The notes beneath the pieces were generated by a model. It was not told the origin of the DNA. It was given only the letters and a program-made list of their open reading frames with translations, and did not search any database. This document shows, piece after piece, positions 1 to 9,833 of a stretch of 64,000 bases of DNA. Every line of letters starts with the position of its first letter. The first letter of the stretch is position 1. The stretch is from Granulosicoccus sp. Its GTDB lineage: Bacteria > Pseudomonadota > Gammaproteobacteria > Granulosicoccales > Granulosicoccaceae. The position numbers and the translations under genes were made by a program. Location of the stretch: assembly GCA_023301795.1 (NCBI GenBank), contig JALZVU010000139.1, forward strand, positions 1-64,000, read 5' to 3'.

Positions 1-2001
1 GAGGAACAACGACAGCACGCGCTGGCACAGGGAACTACTGCTGACACAACACGCGATTCTTACGCATTAGCCGCCCTGCACCGTAGCCAGTCCGGACTGC
101 AGTCCAACTTGGTACGTTTAGCAGAAAATTTAAAATACCTTCCAGATTTTGATGCAGGCGCTATCGAAATTTACTACTCCCTTCTAAGTGAAATATTAAG
201 GACTAACGTTGATCTGACAAAAAAGCACTTGGTGCTCGGCGGAGCTATCAACGAACGCGAAGCTGCAATGCCTGTATCCAGGTTTCAACTAGCGAATCTG
301 AATAATAAAATTACAGAACACTTTGCGACTATCGTCAGGCTTGCTCAGGCCAGCAATAAAAGTGAACAGCTTTTTTCAATGGCGGAGAGTGTGCAAACAT
401 ACTACCTCGAAGAATACCGCAACCTAGAGCGCGAAATTGATCGCATTGCCGTGGCCCCGCGATGGGAGCCACGAAAGCAAAACGAATGGCTTGCCGTAAC
501 ATCAAAGCTAACGCTATTGATCAATGAGCTCACCGACGCAACTCATGATTCGATTGACCAGCTTGCCATGAAATCAGCCAAGCGAGCAACCAGAAACCTC
601 ATTATTGACGTCTTTCTGGTTTTTCTGTGCTTTGCGATCACACTGGGATCTGTCATTATTAACAAACGAGTGAAACAGCTTGCCTATCACGATGGCCTTA
701 CCCAACTAGCAAACCGCATGAACTTCGAATTCGCTCTCAAAAGTATGCCAGCGTCATCATCACACAGCTACGCCGTTATATTTGTCGATCTGGATCGATT
801 CAAGTCAATCAATGACAATTACGGTCATGCAATTGGCGATGAATTGTTGATAGAGGTAGGTAACAGACTGAAAAAACTCTGCAAATCATCTGACCTACTG
901 GCACGATTGGGTGGCGACGAATTTGCGGTACTTGTTCATGACGTAACCTCAGAGGATGAAGTAGAAACTCAAGCAAGCAATATGGTTGCAGCGGTGGAGC
1001 AGATCATTCATGTCAGCGAGCTTAACCTCAAAGTAGGTGCAAGTGCAGGTATTAGCATCGCACCAACCGACTGCAAGGGCGGCGTGGAGTTGTTAAAAAA
1101 TGCTGATATTGCCATGTATCACACAAAGTCGAACAAACTGGGCCACGTGTTCCGATTCAATCAGTCCATCGCTGTTAGCTATCAACAACGTTTAGCTCTT
1201 GAACTGGATTTAAAGAAAGGCTTGGAGAACAATGAATTTCACCTCCAGTACCAGCCGAAGGTGTGCATGGCAACAGGACGTGTCAAGAGTGTTGAGGCGC
1301 TACTGCGGTGGTCACACCCCACTCGCGGAGCTGTCTCACCTGTGCATTTCATCCCAGTGGCAGAGGAAACCGGTCTCATGGGAACCATCGGCTACTGGGC
1401 GCTCAATGAGGCTTGCCGAGAACTATCAGAGTTGCAGCAGGGCGGGTTCCCTGACTTACAAGTAGCAGTGAATATATCCCCTCAGCAATTTGGTGATGAA
1501 CATTTTGTTGAGCGTGTGTGCAGTGCAATCGACACACACAATTTGAAATACGCCAGCCTGTCGCTTGAAGTAACAGAAAGCATCGTGATGAACGATGTAA
1601 CTCGCGTTATTCAGATGCTCAAAAGCTTACAAAACCTGGGCATTGATATCGCAGTCGATGACTTTGGAACTGGCTATTCGTCTTTACAATACTTGCAGGA
1701 ATTGCCGCTGAACACGCTAAAGATTGATCGGGCATTCATTACTGCACTTGACAGTTCGTGTGCGGATCAATCTGTTGCTAATCTTATAGTGCAACTGGCG
1801 GCACTCTTCAATCTGGAAACAGTAGCCGAAGGCGTCGAGACAATTGAACAGGAAATCAAAGTCAGAGCACTTGGCGTAAATCACATTCAAGGGTATCTTT
1901 ACTCAAAGCCGGTTTCAGCAGCTGAGCTGCCCGACGTCATACTCGCGATAGCCAAGCAGTCCGAATCCAATGGTTGGAATGACCAAACTCGCGCTGCATA
2001 A
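1..2001 (+). CDS. GGDEF-EAL cyclic-di-GMP signalling protein (5' end cut by window)
   Basis: The reading frame is open from base 1, so the true start lies upstream; the first internal start is a TTG at 109. The visible N-terminal part is a helical, probably periplasmic sensor region ending in one membrane segment (about 598-660). A GGDEF domain follows with an intact GGDEF active site (910-924), then an EAL domain with EAL at 1294-1302 and the conserved motifs NISPQQF, EVTES, DDFGTGYSS, KIDRAFI and VAEGVET. All catalytic signatures are present, so both diguanylate cyclase and c-di-GMP phosphodiesterase activity are possible; bifunctional proteins often favour one. The sensor fold was not identified. 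It ends 29 nt before the convergent gene at 2031. Confidence 0.93.
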   Translation, partial: EEQRQHALAQGTTADTTRDSYALAALHRSQSGLQSNLVRLAENLKYLPDFDAGAIEIYYSLLSEILRTNVDLTKKHLVLGGAINEREAAMPVSRFQLANLNNKITEHFATIVRLAQASNKSEQLFSMAESVQTYYLEEYRNLEREIDRIAVAPRWEPRKQNEWLAVTSKLTLLINELTDATHDSIDQLAMKSAKRATRNLIIDVFLVFLCFAITLGSVIINKRVKQLAYHDGLTQLANRMNFEFALKSMPASSSHSYAVIFVDLDRFKSINDNYGHAIGDELLIEVGNRLKKLCKSSDLLARLGGDEFAVLVHDVTSEDEVETQASNMVAAVEQIIHVSELNLKVGASAGISIAPTDCKGGVELLKNADIAMYHTKSNKLGHVFRFNQSIAVSYQQRLALELDLKKGLENNEFHLQYQPKVCMATGRVKSVEALLRWSHPTRGAVSPVHFIPVAEETGLMGTIGYWALNEACRELSELQQGGFPDLQVAVNISPQQFGDEHFVERVCSAIDTHNLKYASLSLEVTESIVMNDVTRVIQMLKSLQNLGIDIAVDDFGTGYSSLQYLQELPLNTLKIDRAFITALDSSCADQSVANLIVQLAALFNLETVAEGVETIEQEIKVRALGVNHIQGYLYSKPVSAAELPDVILAIAKQSESNGWNDQTRAA

Positions 2002-2030
2002 CGTTGCTAATACAGCCTGCGATACCATTG

Positions 2031-3173
2031 CTAGATCCTGTACTTTTCAAGAACCTCGCGATTGACCTCTACACCGATACCGGCGCCCGTTGGAATCTGC
2101 ACCTCGCCTGCTTCCATAGTGATCGCACCCTGAATGAGATCAGTGCGAAACGGATGAGCTGAACGATCAAACTCAAGCATTGGTTCTAGTGGGTTGAGCG
2201 ACAACGGTGTAGAGGGCAGAGATGCAATGAATTGCAAGGACGCGGCAAGTCCTATACCCGAACCCCAGACATGAGGAACCAACATCGTATTGTGAGCTTG
2301 TGCCATGGCTGCAATTTTCTTGCACTCCGTGATACCTCCTGAGGAACACACATCCGGCTGAATGATATCCAGCGCCGAAGCGGATAGCCATGGCTGGTAC
2401 CCAGCCTTACCAAAGAGCTGTTCTCCAGCGGCGATAAACGCCTTGGATTCGTTCTTGATTTCCTTATACCCTTGCAAATCCTCAGGCGGCAACATCTCTT
2501 CGAAGAAGTACACACCTGCATCTTCTGTCGACTTGATAATTCTTCGTGCTGTAGCGGCATTGTAGGCGCCATTGGCGTCGGCCATAATGCGTGTGTTGTC
2601 CCCCACCGCAGCTCGGATCGTATGGATGTAGTCGATATCTTCTTCAATACCGAAACCGATCTTAAGCTTAAAAGCACTAAACCCGGCGTCAACATAGCGT
2701 AGCGCCTCGTCAATGGCATCATCCGGGTATTTGCCATTTGCCACTCGGTAGAAACCCGTTGCATACGGAGTTACCGAGGTTCGAAATGCACCACCAATTA
2801 GCTGATGGATAGGCTTGCTTAAGGATCGTCCGATCACATCCCACAAGGCAATATCAACACCGCTGATGGCATTCACAGCGGCACCTCCCTGACCAAAGGG
2901 GCGTGTCGTGTTGTACATCTGCTCCCAAAGAACCTCCACATCAAACGGGTTCCTGTTAAGCAACAAAGGCTTGAACACCTGTTCGATGAAGGCAGCAGCG
3001 ATATGCGGAGGTTGTTGTCCGTGGCAAAGTGATTCGCCCCATCCAGAGATTCCATCGTCGGTCACTATTTCGACGATCAGCGAACTACGCTTGTTCACCC
3101 AACCTTGCGAAAAATAAAAGGGGGTGTCTAAAGGCACTGAGATAGGGTGAGCAACAACGTCGCAAATTTTCAC
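2031..3173 (-). CDS. Mandelate racemase/muconate lactonizing enzyme family protein, D-galactarolactone cycloisomerase-like
   Basis: A 380-aa enolase-superfamily enzyme. It shows the KxK base motif (KLKIGFG, about residue 169), three acidic Mg2+ ligands (in ADANGAYN, FFEEMLPPE and AAGEQLF) and the histidine in VPHVWGSG near the end of the barrel. The segments IGFGIEEDI, PHVWGSGIGLAASLQF and NPLEPMLEFDRSAHPF closely resemble Agrobacterium D-galactarolactone cycloisomerase as I remember it, which suggests a role in uronic or aldaric acid breakdown. Substrate cannot be fixed from sequence, since racemases and dehydratases share these motifs. No sugar-acid transporter or dehydrogenase lies nearby, so the metabolic context is missing. 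Confidence 0.85.
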   Translation of the reverse strand: MKICDVVAHPISVPLDTPFYFSQGWVNKRSSLIVEIVTDDGISGWGESLCHGQQPPHIAAAFIEQVFKPLLLNRNPFDVEVLWEQMYNTTRPFGQGGAAVNAISGVDIALWDVIGRSLSKPIHQLIGGAFRTSVTPYATGFYRVANGKYPDDAIDEALRYVDAGFSAFKLKIGFGIEEDIDYIHTIRAAVGDNTRIMADANGAYNAATARRIIKSTEDAGVYFFEEMLPPEDLQGYKEIKNESKAFIAAGEQLFGKAGYQPWLSASALDIIQPDVCSSGGITECKKIAAMAQAHNTMLVPHVWGSGIGLAASLQFIASLPSTPLSLNPLEPMLEFDRSAHPFRTDLIQGAITMEAGEVQIPTGAGIGVEVNREVLEKYRI

Positions 3174-3202
3174 AATATTCTCTTTGTGCGAAGGCCTTAG
3201 AG

Positions 3203-3241
3203 GCCTGCGCGACAGACAATAGTCGGCTGCGCAGCGCAGGC
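3203..3241. other. Structured inverted repeat between dnaJ and the MR-family gene
   Basis: GCCTGCGC at 3203-3210 pairs with GCGCAGGC at 3234-3241. A second, mutually exclusive hairpin (CTGCG/CGCAG) uses the right-hand part. AGGCCT-tag-AGGCCT sits just left (about 3192-3206), and an AGCCC/GGGCT stem lies to the right. It lies downstream of dnaJ and upstream of the 2031-3173 gene, so it may end dnaJ transcripts or act in the leader of the next gene. No T-run follows, so it is not a standard intrinsic terminator. Confidence 0.4.
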
Positions 3242-3341
3242 TCCAAGCCCGATGTATTCATGGGCTCGCCACTCCGTTCTGGAGAATGGAAGAGACGTTT
3301 ATGAATAAATCAGCTTGGCACTGTCAATATCAGGCAGGCAA

Positions 3342-4490
3342 TCAGCTGCGCAGATCATCAAAAAATTTCTTAACTCCACCAAGCCAGCTATGCGCTTGCG
3401 GACTATGCTTCTGCGCATTCGACCCACTAATGGTGTCGTGAAACTTCTGCAGCAAATCACGCTGCTCATTGTTCAGCTGTACTGGCGTCTCAACACGCAC
3501 TTTGGTCAGCAAATCACCCACAGGGCCGCCTCGCACAGGCTTTACACCCTTGCCACGCAGCCTGAAGGTTTTTTCTGTTTGGGTGCCTGCAGGAATCTTT
3601 AACTTTACGCGTCCATCCAGCGTCGGCACTTCCAACTCACCACCAATGGCAGCTGTGGCAAAATTGATAGGCACTGTGCACAACAAATCGGCACCATCAC
3701 GTTGAAAGATTGGATGCTCCTTGACCATGATGGCCACATAAAGATCCCCTGCTGGACCACCGCTATCGCTAGCTTCTCCCTCACCTGACAAACGAATTTT
3801 ATCGCCATTGTCTACACCAGCTGGAATCTTTACCGACAGCTTTTTTTCTTTCTGAGTTCTGCCCTGTCCGCGGCATTTGGGACAAGGATCAGTAATGACT
3901 TTGCCTTTCCCACGACATGAGGGACAAGTTTGCTGCACCGAGAAAAAACCCTGTTGCATACGAACCTGACCAACACCGTGGCAAGTGCCACAACTGCTTG
4001 GCGAGGTACCACGCTTGGCCCCGCTGCCATCACAGACTTCACAAGCTACCAGGCTGGGTATTTTCAGCTCGGTGGATGTACCAGAGACTGCATCTTCAAG
4101 CGATACTTCAAGGTTGTACTGTAGATCGTCGCCACGATAAACCCGAGGACCACCACCACCTCCACCACGGCGACCACCACCAAAGATGTCGCCAAATACA
4201 TCACCAAAGATGTCATTGATGTCAGCACCACCACCACCAAAGCCTGGACCACCGCCAGGCTGGTTACTGACTCCTGCGTGACCGAACTGATCATAAGCAG
4301 AGCGTTTTTCTTTGACTTTGAGAATTTCAAACGCTTCTTTGGCTTCTTTGAATTTCTCAGAAGCATCATCATCGTCCGGATTTCTATCCGGGTGATACTT
4401 CATTGCCAGACGCCGATACGCCTTTTTTAATTCGGCTTCAGAAGCATCTTTCGACACCCCCAACACCTCGTAGTAATCCCGCTGAGCCAT
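3342..4490 (-). CDS. dnaJ: Chaperone protein DnaJ
   Basis: DnaJ (Hsp40) of 382 aa, close to the usual length, stimulates DnaK ATPase and delivers unfolded substrates. In order it has the J domain with HPD (about residues 33-35), a glycine/phenylalanine-rich linker with long Gly runs, a zinc-binding region with four CxxCxGxG repeats ([32 protein letters not shown]), and the C-terminal substrate-binding beta domains. It is the last gene of the hrcA-grpE-dnaK-dnaJ group, 123 nt downstream of dnaK. That gap may hold its own promoter, though none was clear. Confidence 0.98.
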   Translation of the reverse strand: MAQRDYYEVLGVSKDASEAELKKAYRRLAMKYHPDRNPDDDDASEKFKEAKEAFEILKVKEKRSAYDQFGHAGVSNQPGGGPGFGGGGADINDIFGDVFGDIFGGGRRGGGGGGPRVYRGDDLQYNLEVSLEDAVSGTSTELKIPSLVACEVCDGSGAKRGTSPSSCGTCHGVGQVRMQQGFFSVQQTCPSCRGKGKVITDPCPKCRGQGRTQKEKKLSVKIPAGVDNGDKIRLSGEGEASDSGGPAGDLYVAIMVKEHPIFQRDGADLLCTVPINFATAAIGGELEVPTLDGRVKLKIPAGTQTEKTFRLRGKGVKPVRGGPVGDLLTKVRVETPVQLNNEQRDLLQKFHDTISGSNAQKHSPQAHSWLGGVKKFFDDLRS

Positions 4491-4613
4491 TTCAAAAAGA
4501 CCTGATTGATTCTATAAACGGGAAAAGGCCGGAAGGTACCAAACCACTTACTAGCGGCTGGACTCCCGACCCTTCCCTCTATCTAACAAAGAACGACGTT
4601 ATTGTCTGAATAC

Positions 4614-6557
4614 TCAGGAGGCTTTGTCTTCCTTCACCTCTTCAAACTCTGCATCGACAGCGTCATCAGCATTAGGCGACTTCTCGCCTGCTTCAGGAGC
4701 GTCCCCACTCTCTGCTGCGCCGTCAGGGGCAGCACCACCTTGCTGAGCATAGGCACGTTCCGCGAGTTTGCCTGCAGCTTCACTCAGATCGTTGGTCTTG
4801 GCATCAATCGCCTCTTCGTCTTCACCAGGCAATACTTTTCGTAGCTCGGCAATCTTGCCTTCGATGTCAGCCTTCTCATCTTGTTCGAGCTGATCTGCCA
4901 AATCGGTTATAGACTTTTCTGCTGCGTGTATCAGCTGCTCGCCCTGATTTCTCTTATCGATCAATCCACGTAGCTTGGCATCTTCTACAGCATGCTCTTC
5001 AGCATCACGCACCATGGCTTCGATCTCGTCATCGGATAAACCGCTTGAGGCCTTGATGACGATGGACTGCTGCTTGCCGGTCGCCTTGTCACGCGCTGAT
5101 ACGTTCATGATGCCGTTGGCGTCAATATCAAAAGTAACCTCTACCTGAGGTACGCCGCGAGGTGCTGGCGGAATATCAGCAAGGTCGAAACGTCCCAGTG
5201 ACTTATTAGTGTTAGCAATCTCACGCTCACCCTGCAGAACGTGAACAGTAACCGCTGTCTGATTGTCATCAGCCGTGGAGAACACTTGCTGCGCCTTGGT
5301 AGGGATAGTGGTGTTCTTCTCGATCAGCTTGGTCATGACGCCACCCAACGTCTCGATGCCCAGAGACAAAGGCGTGACATCCAACAGCAATACATCTTTT
5401 ACCTGACCGCCCAGAACACCGCCCTGAATAGCAGCGCCTACAGCGACAGCTTCATCCGGGTTAACGTCTTTACGCGGCTCTTTACCGAAGAAATCCTTGA
5501 CCGTTTCCTGAACCTTCGGCATACGTGTCTGGCCACCAACCATGATGACATCGTGGATCTCAGAGGCAGACAAACCAGCATCGCTAAGAGCCAATTTGCA
5601 CGGCTCTACAGTACGGGCTACCAGATCTTCGACAAGCGACTCTAGCTTGGCACGCGATACCTTAATATTCAGATGCTTCGGGCCACTCGCATCGGCTGTG
5701 ATATACGGCAGGTTCACGTCAGTTTGCTGAGTGCTTGAAAGCTCGATCTTGGCTTTCTCTGCGGCCTCTTTCAAGCGCTGCAGAGCAAGAGGATCGCTGT
5801 GCACATCAATGCCGCTCTCTTTCTTGAATTCTTCAGACAAATACTCGATAAGGCGGTTATCGAAATCTTCTCCACCTAAAAAGGTATCTCCGTTTGTTGA
5901 GAGCACTTCGAATTGGTGCTCACCATCAACTTCTGCGATCTCGATGATAGAGATATCAAACGTACCGCCACCCAGATCATAAACCGCAACGGTCTTGTTT
6001 CCGCGCTGCTTGTCCATGCCGTAGGCAAGGGCTGCGGCAGTAGGCTCGTTGATAATCCGCTTGACCTCAAGTCCAGCAATCCGGCCGGCATCTTTGGTTG
6101 CCTGGCGCTGGGAGTCATTAAAATACGCCGGCACTGTGATGACAGCTTCTGTCACTGGCGTACCAAGGTACTCTTCGGCAGTTGCCTTCATTTTCATGAG
6201 GACACGGGCCGCAACCTCGGGAGGCGCCATACCCTTACCGGCAGCTTCTACCCAAGCGTCGCCGTTGTCGGCCTTGATGATCTTGTACGGAACAAGCTCG
6301 ATATCTTTCTGAACAGCTTCTTCATCAAATCGACGACCGATCAGTCGCTTGACGGCATACAGCGTGTTCTTGGGGTTGGTTACAGCTTGACGCTTGGCCG
6401 GCTGACCAACAATAACCTCGCCATCGTCTGCAAACGCGACAATGGATGGGGTGGTGCGATCGCCTTCGGCGTTTTCAATGACTCGGGGTTTTCCCCCTTC
6501 CATGACCGCGACACACGAATTCGTCGTCCCGAGGTCGATTCCGATGATGGTACCCAT
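4614..6557 (-). CDS. dnaK: Chaperone protein DnaK (Hsp70)
   Basis: DnaK of 647 aa is the cytoplasmic ATP-dependent chaperone. The N-terminal ATPase domain starts with [18 protein letters not shown] and contains [14 protein letters not shown] and the [13 protein letters not shown] segment. The [14 protein letters not shown] linker leads into the peptide-binding domain, followed by a helical lid and an acidic, Gly/Ala-rich tail. The GrpE and DnaJ partners are adjacent. A 185-nt gap separates it from grpE and carries a heat-shock-type promoter (6633-6660), so it can be transcribed separately from hrcA-grpE. Confidence 0.99.
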   Translation of the reverse strand: MGTIIGIDLGTTNSCVAVMEGGKPRVIENAEGDRTTPSIVAFADDGEVIVGQPAKRQAVTNPKNTLYAVKRLIGRRFDEEAVQKDIELVPYKIIKADNGDAWVEAAGKGMAPPEVAARVLMKMKATAEEYLGTPVTEAVITVPAYFNDSQRQATKDAGRIAGLEVKRIINEPTAAALAYGMDKQRGNKTVAVYDLGGGTFDISIIEIAEVDGEHQFEVLSTNGDTFLGGEDFDNRLIEYLSEEFKKESGIDVHSDPLALQRLKEAAEKAKIELSSTQQTDVNLPYITADASGPKHLNIKVSRAKLESLVEDLVARTVEPCKLALSDAGLSASEIHDVIMVGGQTRMPKVQETVKDFFGKEPRKDVNPDEAVAVGAAIQGGVLGGQVKDVLLLDVTPLSLGIETLGGVMTKLIEKNTTIPTKAQQVFSTADDNQTAVTVHVLQGEREIANTNKSLGRFDLADIPPAPRGVPQVEVTFDIDANGIMNVSARDKATGKQQSIVIKASSGLSDDEIEAMVRDAEEHAVEDAKLRGLIDKRNQGEQLIHAAEKSITDLADQLEQDEKADIEGKIAELRKVLPGEDEEAIDAKTNDLSEAAGKLAERAYAQQGGAAPDGAAESGDAPEAGEKSPNADDAVDAEFEEVKEDKAS

Positions 6558-6632
6558 ACTATAAAATCCCTAACTTAATCGAATGTGGAAAGCCAGAACC
6601 TTCTACGAAGCGTCCTGTTTGTGTTGAAAGAA

Positions 6633-6660
6633 AGATGTGGACCGCCCAAGCTATTTCAAT
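6633..6660 (-). promoter_or_regulatory. Candidate sigma-32 (RpoH) promoter for dnaK
   Basis: Read on the minus strand, ATTGAAA (6654-6660) is followed after 13 nt by CCACATCT (6633-6640). This matches the RpoH consensus CTTGAAA-N11-16-CCCCATNT at 7 of 8 positions in the -10 element. It would start transcription about 70 nt before the dnaK ATG. The match was made by eye. Confidence 0.6.
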
Positions 6661-6742
6661 ACTTGGTAACGGTTTTCCAGCACCAAACCAGCGCATTTCT
6701 CGAATATTCCAAGGAATGCACCGTTAAAAATGTCTGCCCAGG

Positions 6743-7411
6743 CTACTTGGAAACCATTACCAAAGCAGGCCTGACAAGCCGTTCATTGAGCGTGTAGCCT
6801 TTCTGCATAACACCTGTGACTATGTTCGGCTCACGCCCTTCAACCTCCTGCATGGACATCGCCTGATGAAAGTCAGGGTCAAACTTCTCGTCCACTGGGT
6901 TCACTTCAGCGATATTATTTTTTTCGAAAACCTGCCCGAACAGTTTGAGCGTTAACTCTGCACCCTCAACCATCGACTCAGGCTTGGCACCCTCGGCCGT
7001 TGCTGCCGCCAGACCCATCTCAAGGCTATCTTTGATAGGTAGCAGATCGCCGACAATGCTCTCAACGGCAAACTTACGTGCCTTGTCTACGTCGTTCTGA
7101 GCACGTTTTCGCTGATTCTCCATCTCGGCTTGCAACCGTAATAGTCGATCCCAGTTCTCCGCAGCTTTGGCTTCAGCTTCCACCAGCTGCGCCTGAAGCG
7201 CAGTCATTTCATCCACAGGCTCGTCATCGCCTTCGCCCATACGCTGATCACCAAATCCAAGGGGATCTTCGCCTTCAGTAACTACGGCATCGTCACTGGA
7301 TGGAGCGTCGCTGGAATCATCAACAACCTCACCTTCGATTGGCTCATTGACTTCATTTTCGGCAGCGTCGTTGACGTCCGGGTCAGACGCGTCTTTATTG
7401 TCTGGCAACAT
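6743..7411 (-). CDS. grpE: Nucleotide exchange factor GrpE
   Basis: GrpE of 222 aa releases ADP from DnaK. It has a long acidic N-terminal tail (about 65 residues rich in Asp/Glu), a coiled coil, and the conserved core RLQAEMENQRKRAQNDVDKA, then FLPDFHQAMS-like residues (DPDFHQAMSM) and the C-terminal beta domain with MQKGYTLNERLVRPALVMVSK. The acidic tail is longer than in E. coli GrpE (197 aa). It follows hrcA by 52 nt and precedes dnaK in the same direction, the usual order for HrcA-containing proteobacteria. Confidence 0.97.
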   Translation of the reverse strand: MLPDNKDASDPDVNDAAENEVNEPIEGEVVDDSSDAPSSDDAVVTEGEDPLGFGDQRMGEGDDEPVDEMTALQAQLVEAEAKAAENWDRLLRLQAEMENQRKRAQNDVDKARKFAVESIVGDLLPIKDSLEMGLAAATAEGAKPESMVEGAELTLKLFGQVFEKNNIAEVNPVDEKFDPDFHQAMSMQEVEGREPNIVTGVMQKGYTLNERLVRPALVMVSK

Positions 7412-7463
7412 GTAAAAGTGCTCTCGTTCAAGATGTAAGAAAGTAATCGCGCGAATATGGGCG

Positions 7464-8558
7464 CTAACTGCGCAGATTCAAGGCCGCGCTCAAGAGTTTA
7501 GAGGTCACATCCACCACGGGAATAACCTGCGCGTAGGACATGCGCTTGGGTCCAACAACCCCCAGAACACCCAACAGCTTCCCGTCAATCTGGTAGGGAG
7601 CTGTAATGACGCTGCATTCACCCAAGGCGTCATAACCTGATTCTCGCCCGATAAATATCTGCACGCCATCAGCTGACGCACACCGTTCAAGCAGATGAAA
7701 AATATCGCGCTTCTGCTCAAACGCATCAAATAAATCGCGGAGCTTGCTAACATCCCCAAGCTCTGCATGATTCATGAGGTTAGTCTCGCCAGCGACCACC
7801 ATGCTGTCGTCGTCATCGCTATCGTCCGTATCGAACACCTGCCCGGCCACATCAATCATCATTTGCATAGTCTGGCTCATATCCTCCCGGGCACGCTGTA
7901 GGTCCGTGCGCATGCGGTCTCGCACCTGCGCCAGAGAACACCCCAGATATTCGGTATTGAGCTCTCGAGCAAACTCTGCCAGCTCATCTTTGGTGTAGTC
8001 GCGTTCCACATGAATGATGCGATTCTGGATTTCCTTATCGCTGATGATCAGTATGACCAGCACTCGCCTGTCAGTTAAAGGCAGAAATTCAACCTGCTGA
8101 AGCGGCTTCTCCTCACGCTTGGGCACGGTAACCATGCCGGCCATTTTGGTAAATCGCGACAGATAGTTCGAAGCTACCTTGACCAGGGCCTGGTCATTCA
8201 AGGAAGGATCGAGCAGACCGCGAATGTGCGAAACCGTGTTGAGGTCTGGTGCGGTGATTTCCAGCATATTGTCAACGAACACCCGAAAGGCTGCCGAGGT
8301 GGGCACCCGCCCAGCGGAGGTGTGAGGAGACTTGAGCAATTCCATGTCTTCCAGATCACCCATAACGTTACGCACAGATGCAGCACTGATATTGATGCCC
8401 GGCATACGAGACAAGGTTCTGGAACCCACAGGTGTGCCCACCTCTATATAGTGATCCACCAACACCTTCAGGATATGCTGTTCCCGCTCGTTGAGTTCGT
8501 ACACCGGATTGTCTGTCATGGGATCGATCTCACCACGGTTTTTCTGCTCACGTTTCAT
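7464..8558 (-). CDS. hrcA: Heat-inducible transcription repressor HrcA
   Basis: HrcA is the winged-helix repressor that binds CIRCE operators and is kept active by GroEL. Motifs include LNEREQHILKVLVDHYIEVGTPVGSRTLSR, ISAASVRNVMGDLE and LLKSPHTSAGRVPTSAAFRVFVD in the DNA-binding half, and the GAF-like C-terminal half with IGRESGYDALGECSVITAPY. The longest frame gives 364 aa. An internal ATG at 8519 (MTDNPVY...) gives a more typical 351 aa and has a GGTGAG ahead of it, so the start is uncertain. It is divergent from ispG. No canonical CIRCE was found in the gaps of this operon. Confidence 0.96.
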   Translation of the reverse strand: MKREQKNRGEIDPMTDNPVYELNEREQHILKVLVDHYIEVGTPVGSRTLSRMPGINISAASVRNVMGDLEDMELLKSPHTSAGRVPTSAAFRVFVDNMLEITAPDLNTVSHIRGLLDPSLNDQALVKVASNYLSRFTKMAGMVTVPKREEKPLQQVEFLPLTDRRVLVILIISDKEIQNRIIHVERDYTKDELAEFARELNTEYLGCSLAQVRDRMRTDLQRAREDMSQTMQMMIDVAGQVFDTDDSDDDDSMVVAGETNLMNHAELGDVSKLRDLFDAFEQKRDIFHLLERCASADGVQIFIGRESGYDALGECSVITAPYQIDGKLLGVLGVVGPKRMSYAQVIPVVDVTSKLLSAALNLRS

Positions 8559-8621
8559 CGGGCGACTATAAGAAGTAAACTAAGGGCCAAACCGATTCTG
8601 ATCAAGCCTTAAATTCATACA

Positions 8622-9833
8622 ATGCCACGTAAAACCACCCGCTCGGTACAAGTCGGCCCCGTCACAGTAGGTGGTGGCGCGCCCATTGTCATCCAGTCGA
8701 TGACCAACACCGACACAGAAGATGCAATTCGCACCGCCGCGCAGGTCGCAGATCTGGCTCGTGCCGGCTCTGAAATTGTTCGAATTACCGTTAATACTGA
8801 GGCCGCTGCCAATGCGGTGCCCGAAGTGCGTGACCGTCTGGCAGCCATGGATGTTCATGTGCCGCTGGTTGGCGATTTTCACTTCAACGGGCACAAATTG
8901 TTGTCTGCTGTGCCCGCTTGCGCAGAAGCGCTGGCCAAATACCGCATCAACCCTGGCAATGTGGGGCGCGGTGCGAAACGTGACGAGCAGTTCGCGCAGA
9001 TGATCGAAATTGCGGTGAAAAACGACAAACCGGTACGCATTGGCGCCAACTGGGGCAGCATGGATCAGGAACTTCTGGCACAGATGCTCGATGCCAACGC
9101 GGCTATGAAAAACCCCAAACCTCTGGATCAGATCAATCGAGAGGCGGTGATCAAGTCAGCCGTGGACAGTGCCGCACGCGCTGTCGAGTTAGGGATGTCG
9201 CCCAACAAAATCATCCTGTCGTGCAAAATGAGTCGGGTACAGGACCTGATATCGGTCTATTCCGATCTGTCCTCTCAGGTTGATTACGCCTTGCACCTTG
9301 GCCTCACAGAAGCAGGTATGGGCTCGAAAGGCATTGTGGCCTCCACGGCGGCACTGGCAGTCCTGCTACAGCAAGGCATTGGCGATACGATTAGAATTTC
9401 GCTAACGCCAGAGCCCAACGGTGATCGCACCAAAGAGGTTATCGTGGGGCAAGAAATACTGCAGACCATGGGACTGCGCTCCTTCACACCAATGGTGACA
9501 GCCTGCCCCGGCTGTGGTCGCACCAGTAGCACCCGCTTTCAGGAACTGGCGGATCGTATTCAAACCTACCTCAGGGATAGCATGCCTGAGTGGAAAGCTG
9601 AGCACCCAGGCGTCGAAGATATGTCCGTAGCCGTCATGGGCTGCGTAGTAAACGGTCCGGGAGAAAGCAAACATGCCAACATCGGCATCAGTCTGCCCGG
9701 CACTGGTGAGCGGCCCATTGCGCCGGTGTACATCGATGGCGAAAAAGCGATGACACTCAAGGGCGATCACATCGCCGAAGAATTTCAGAGCATTGTGTTC
9801 GACTACGTGCAAAAAAACTATACCAATGCCTGA
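8622..9833 (+). CDS. ispG: 4-hydroxy-3-methylbut-2-enyl diphosphate synthase (IspG/GcpE)
   Basis: IspG converts 2-C-methyl-D-erythritol 2,4-cyclodiphosphate to HMBPP, the penultimate MEP-pathway step, using a [4Fe-4S] cluster. The 403-aa protein starts with the typical [36 protein letters not shown] segment (TIM barrel). It carries the cluster motif CPGCGRTS near residue 290 and [11 protein letters not shown] near the end, giving the three cysteine ligands. It is divergent from hrcA and overlaps the start of the next gene by 8 nt, suggesting translational coupling. Confidence 0.98.
   Translation: MPRKTTRSVQVGPVTVGGGAPIVIQSMTNTDTEDAIRTAAQVADLARAGSEIVRITVNTEAAANAVPEVRDRLAAMDVHVPLVGDFHFNGHKLLSAVPACAEALAKYRINPGNVGRGAKRDEQFAQMIEIAVKNDKPVRIGANWGSMDQELLAQMLDANAAMKNPKPLDQINREAVIKSAVDSAARAVELGMSPNKIILSCKMSRVQDLISVYSDLSSQVDYALHLGLTEAGMGSKGIVASTAALAVLLQQGIGDTIRISLTPEPNGDRTKEVIVGQEILQTMGLRSFTPMVTACPGCGRTSSTRFQELADRIQTYLRDSMPEWKAEHPGVEDMSVAVMGCVVNGPGESKHANIGISLPGTGERPIAPVYIDGEKAMTLKGDHIAEEFQSIVFDYVQKNYTNA

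Noticed and set aside
5913..6578. 221-codon open frame antisense to the dnaK start
   Set aside because: It lies wholly opposite dnaK, whose protein is conserved throughout; the antisense product has no family pattern.
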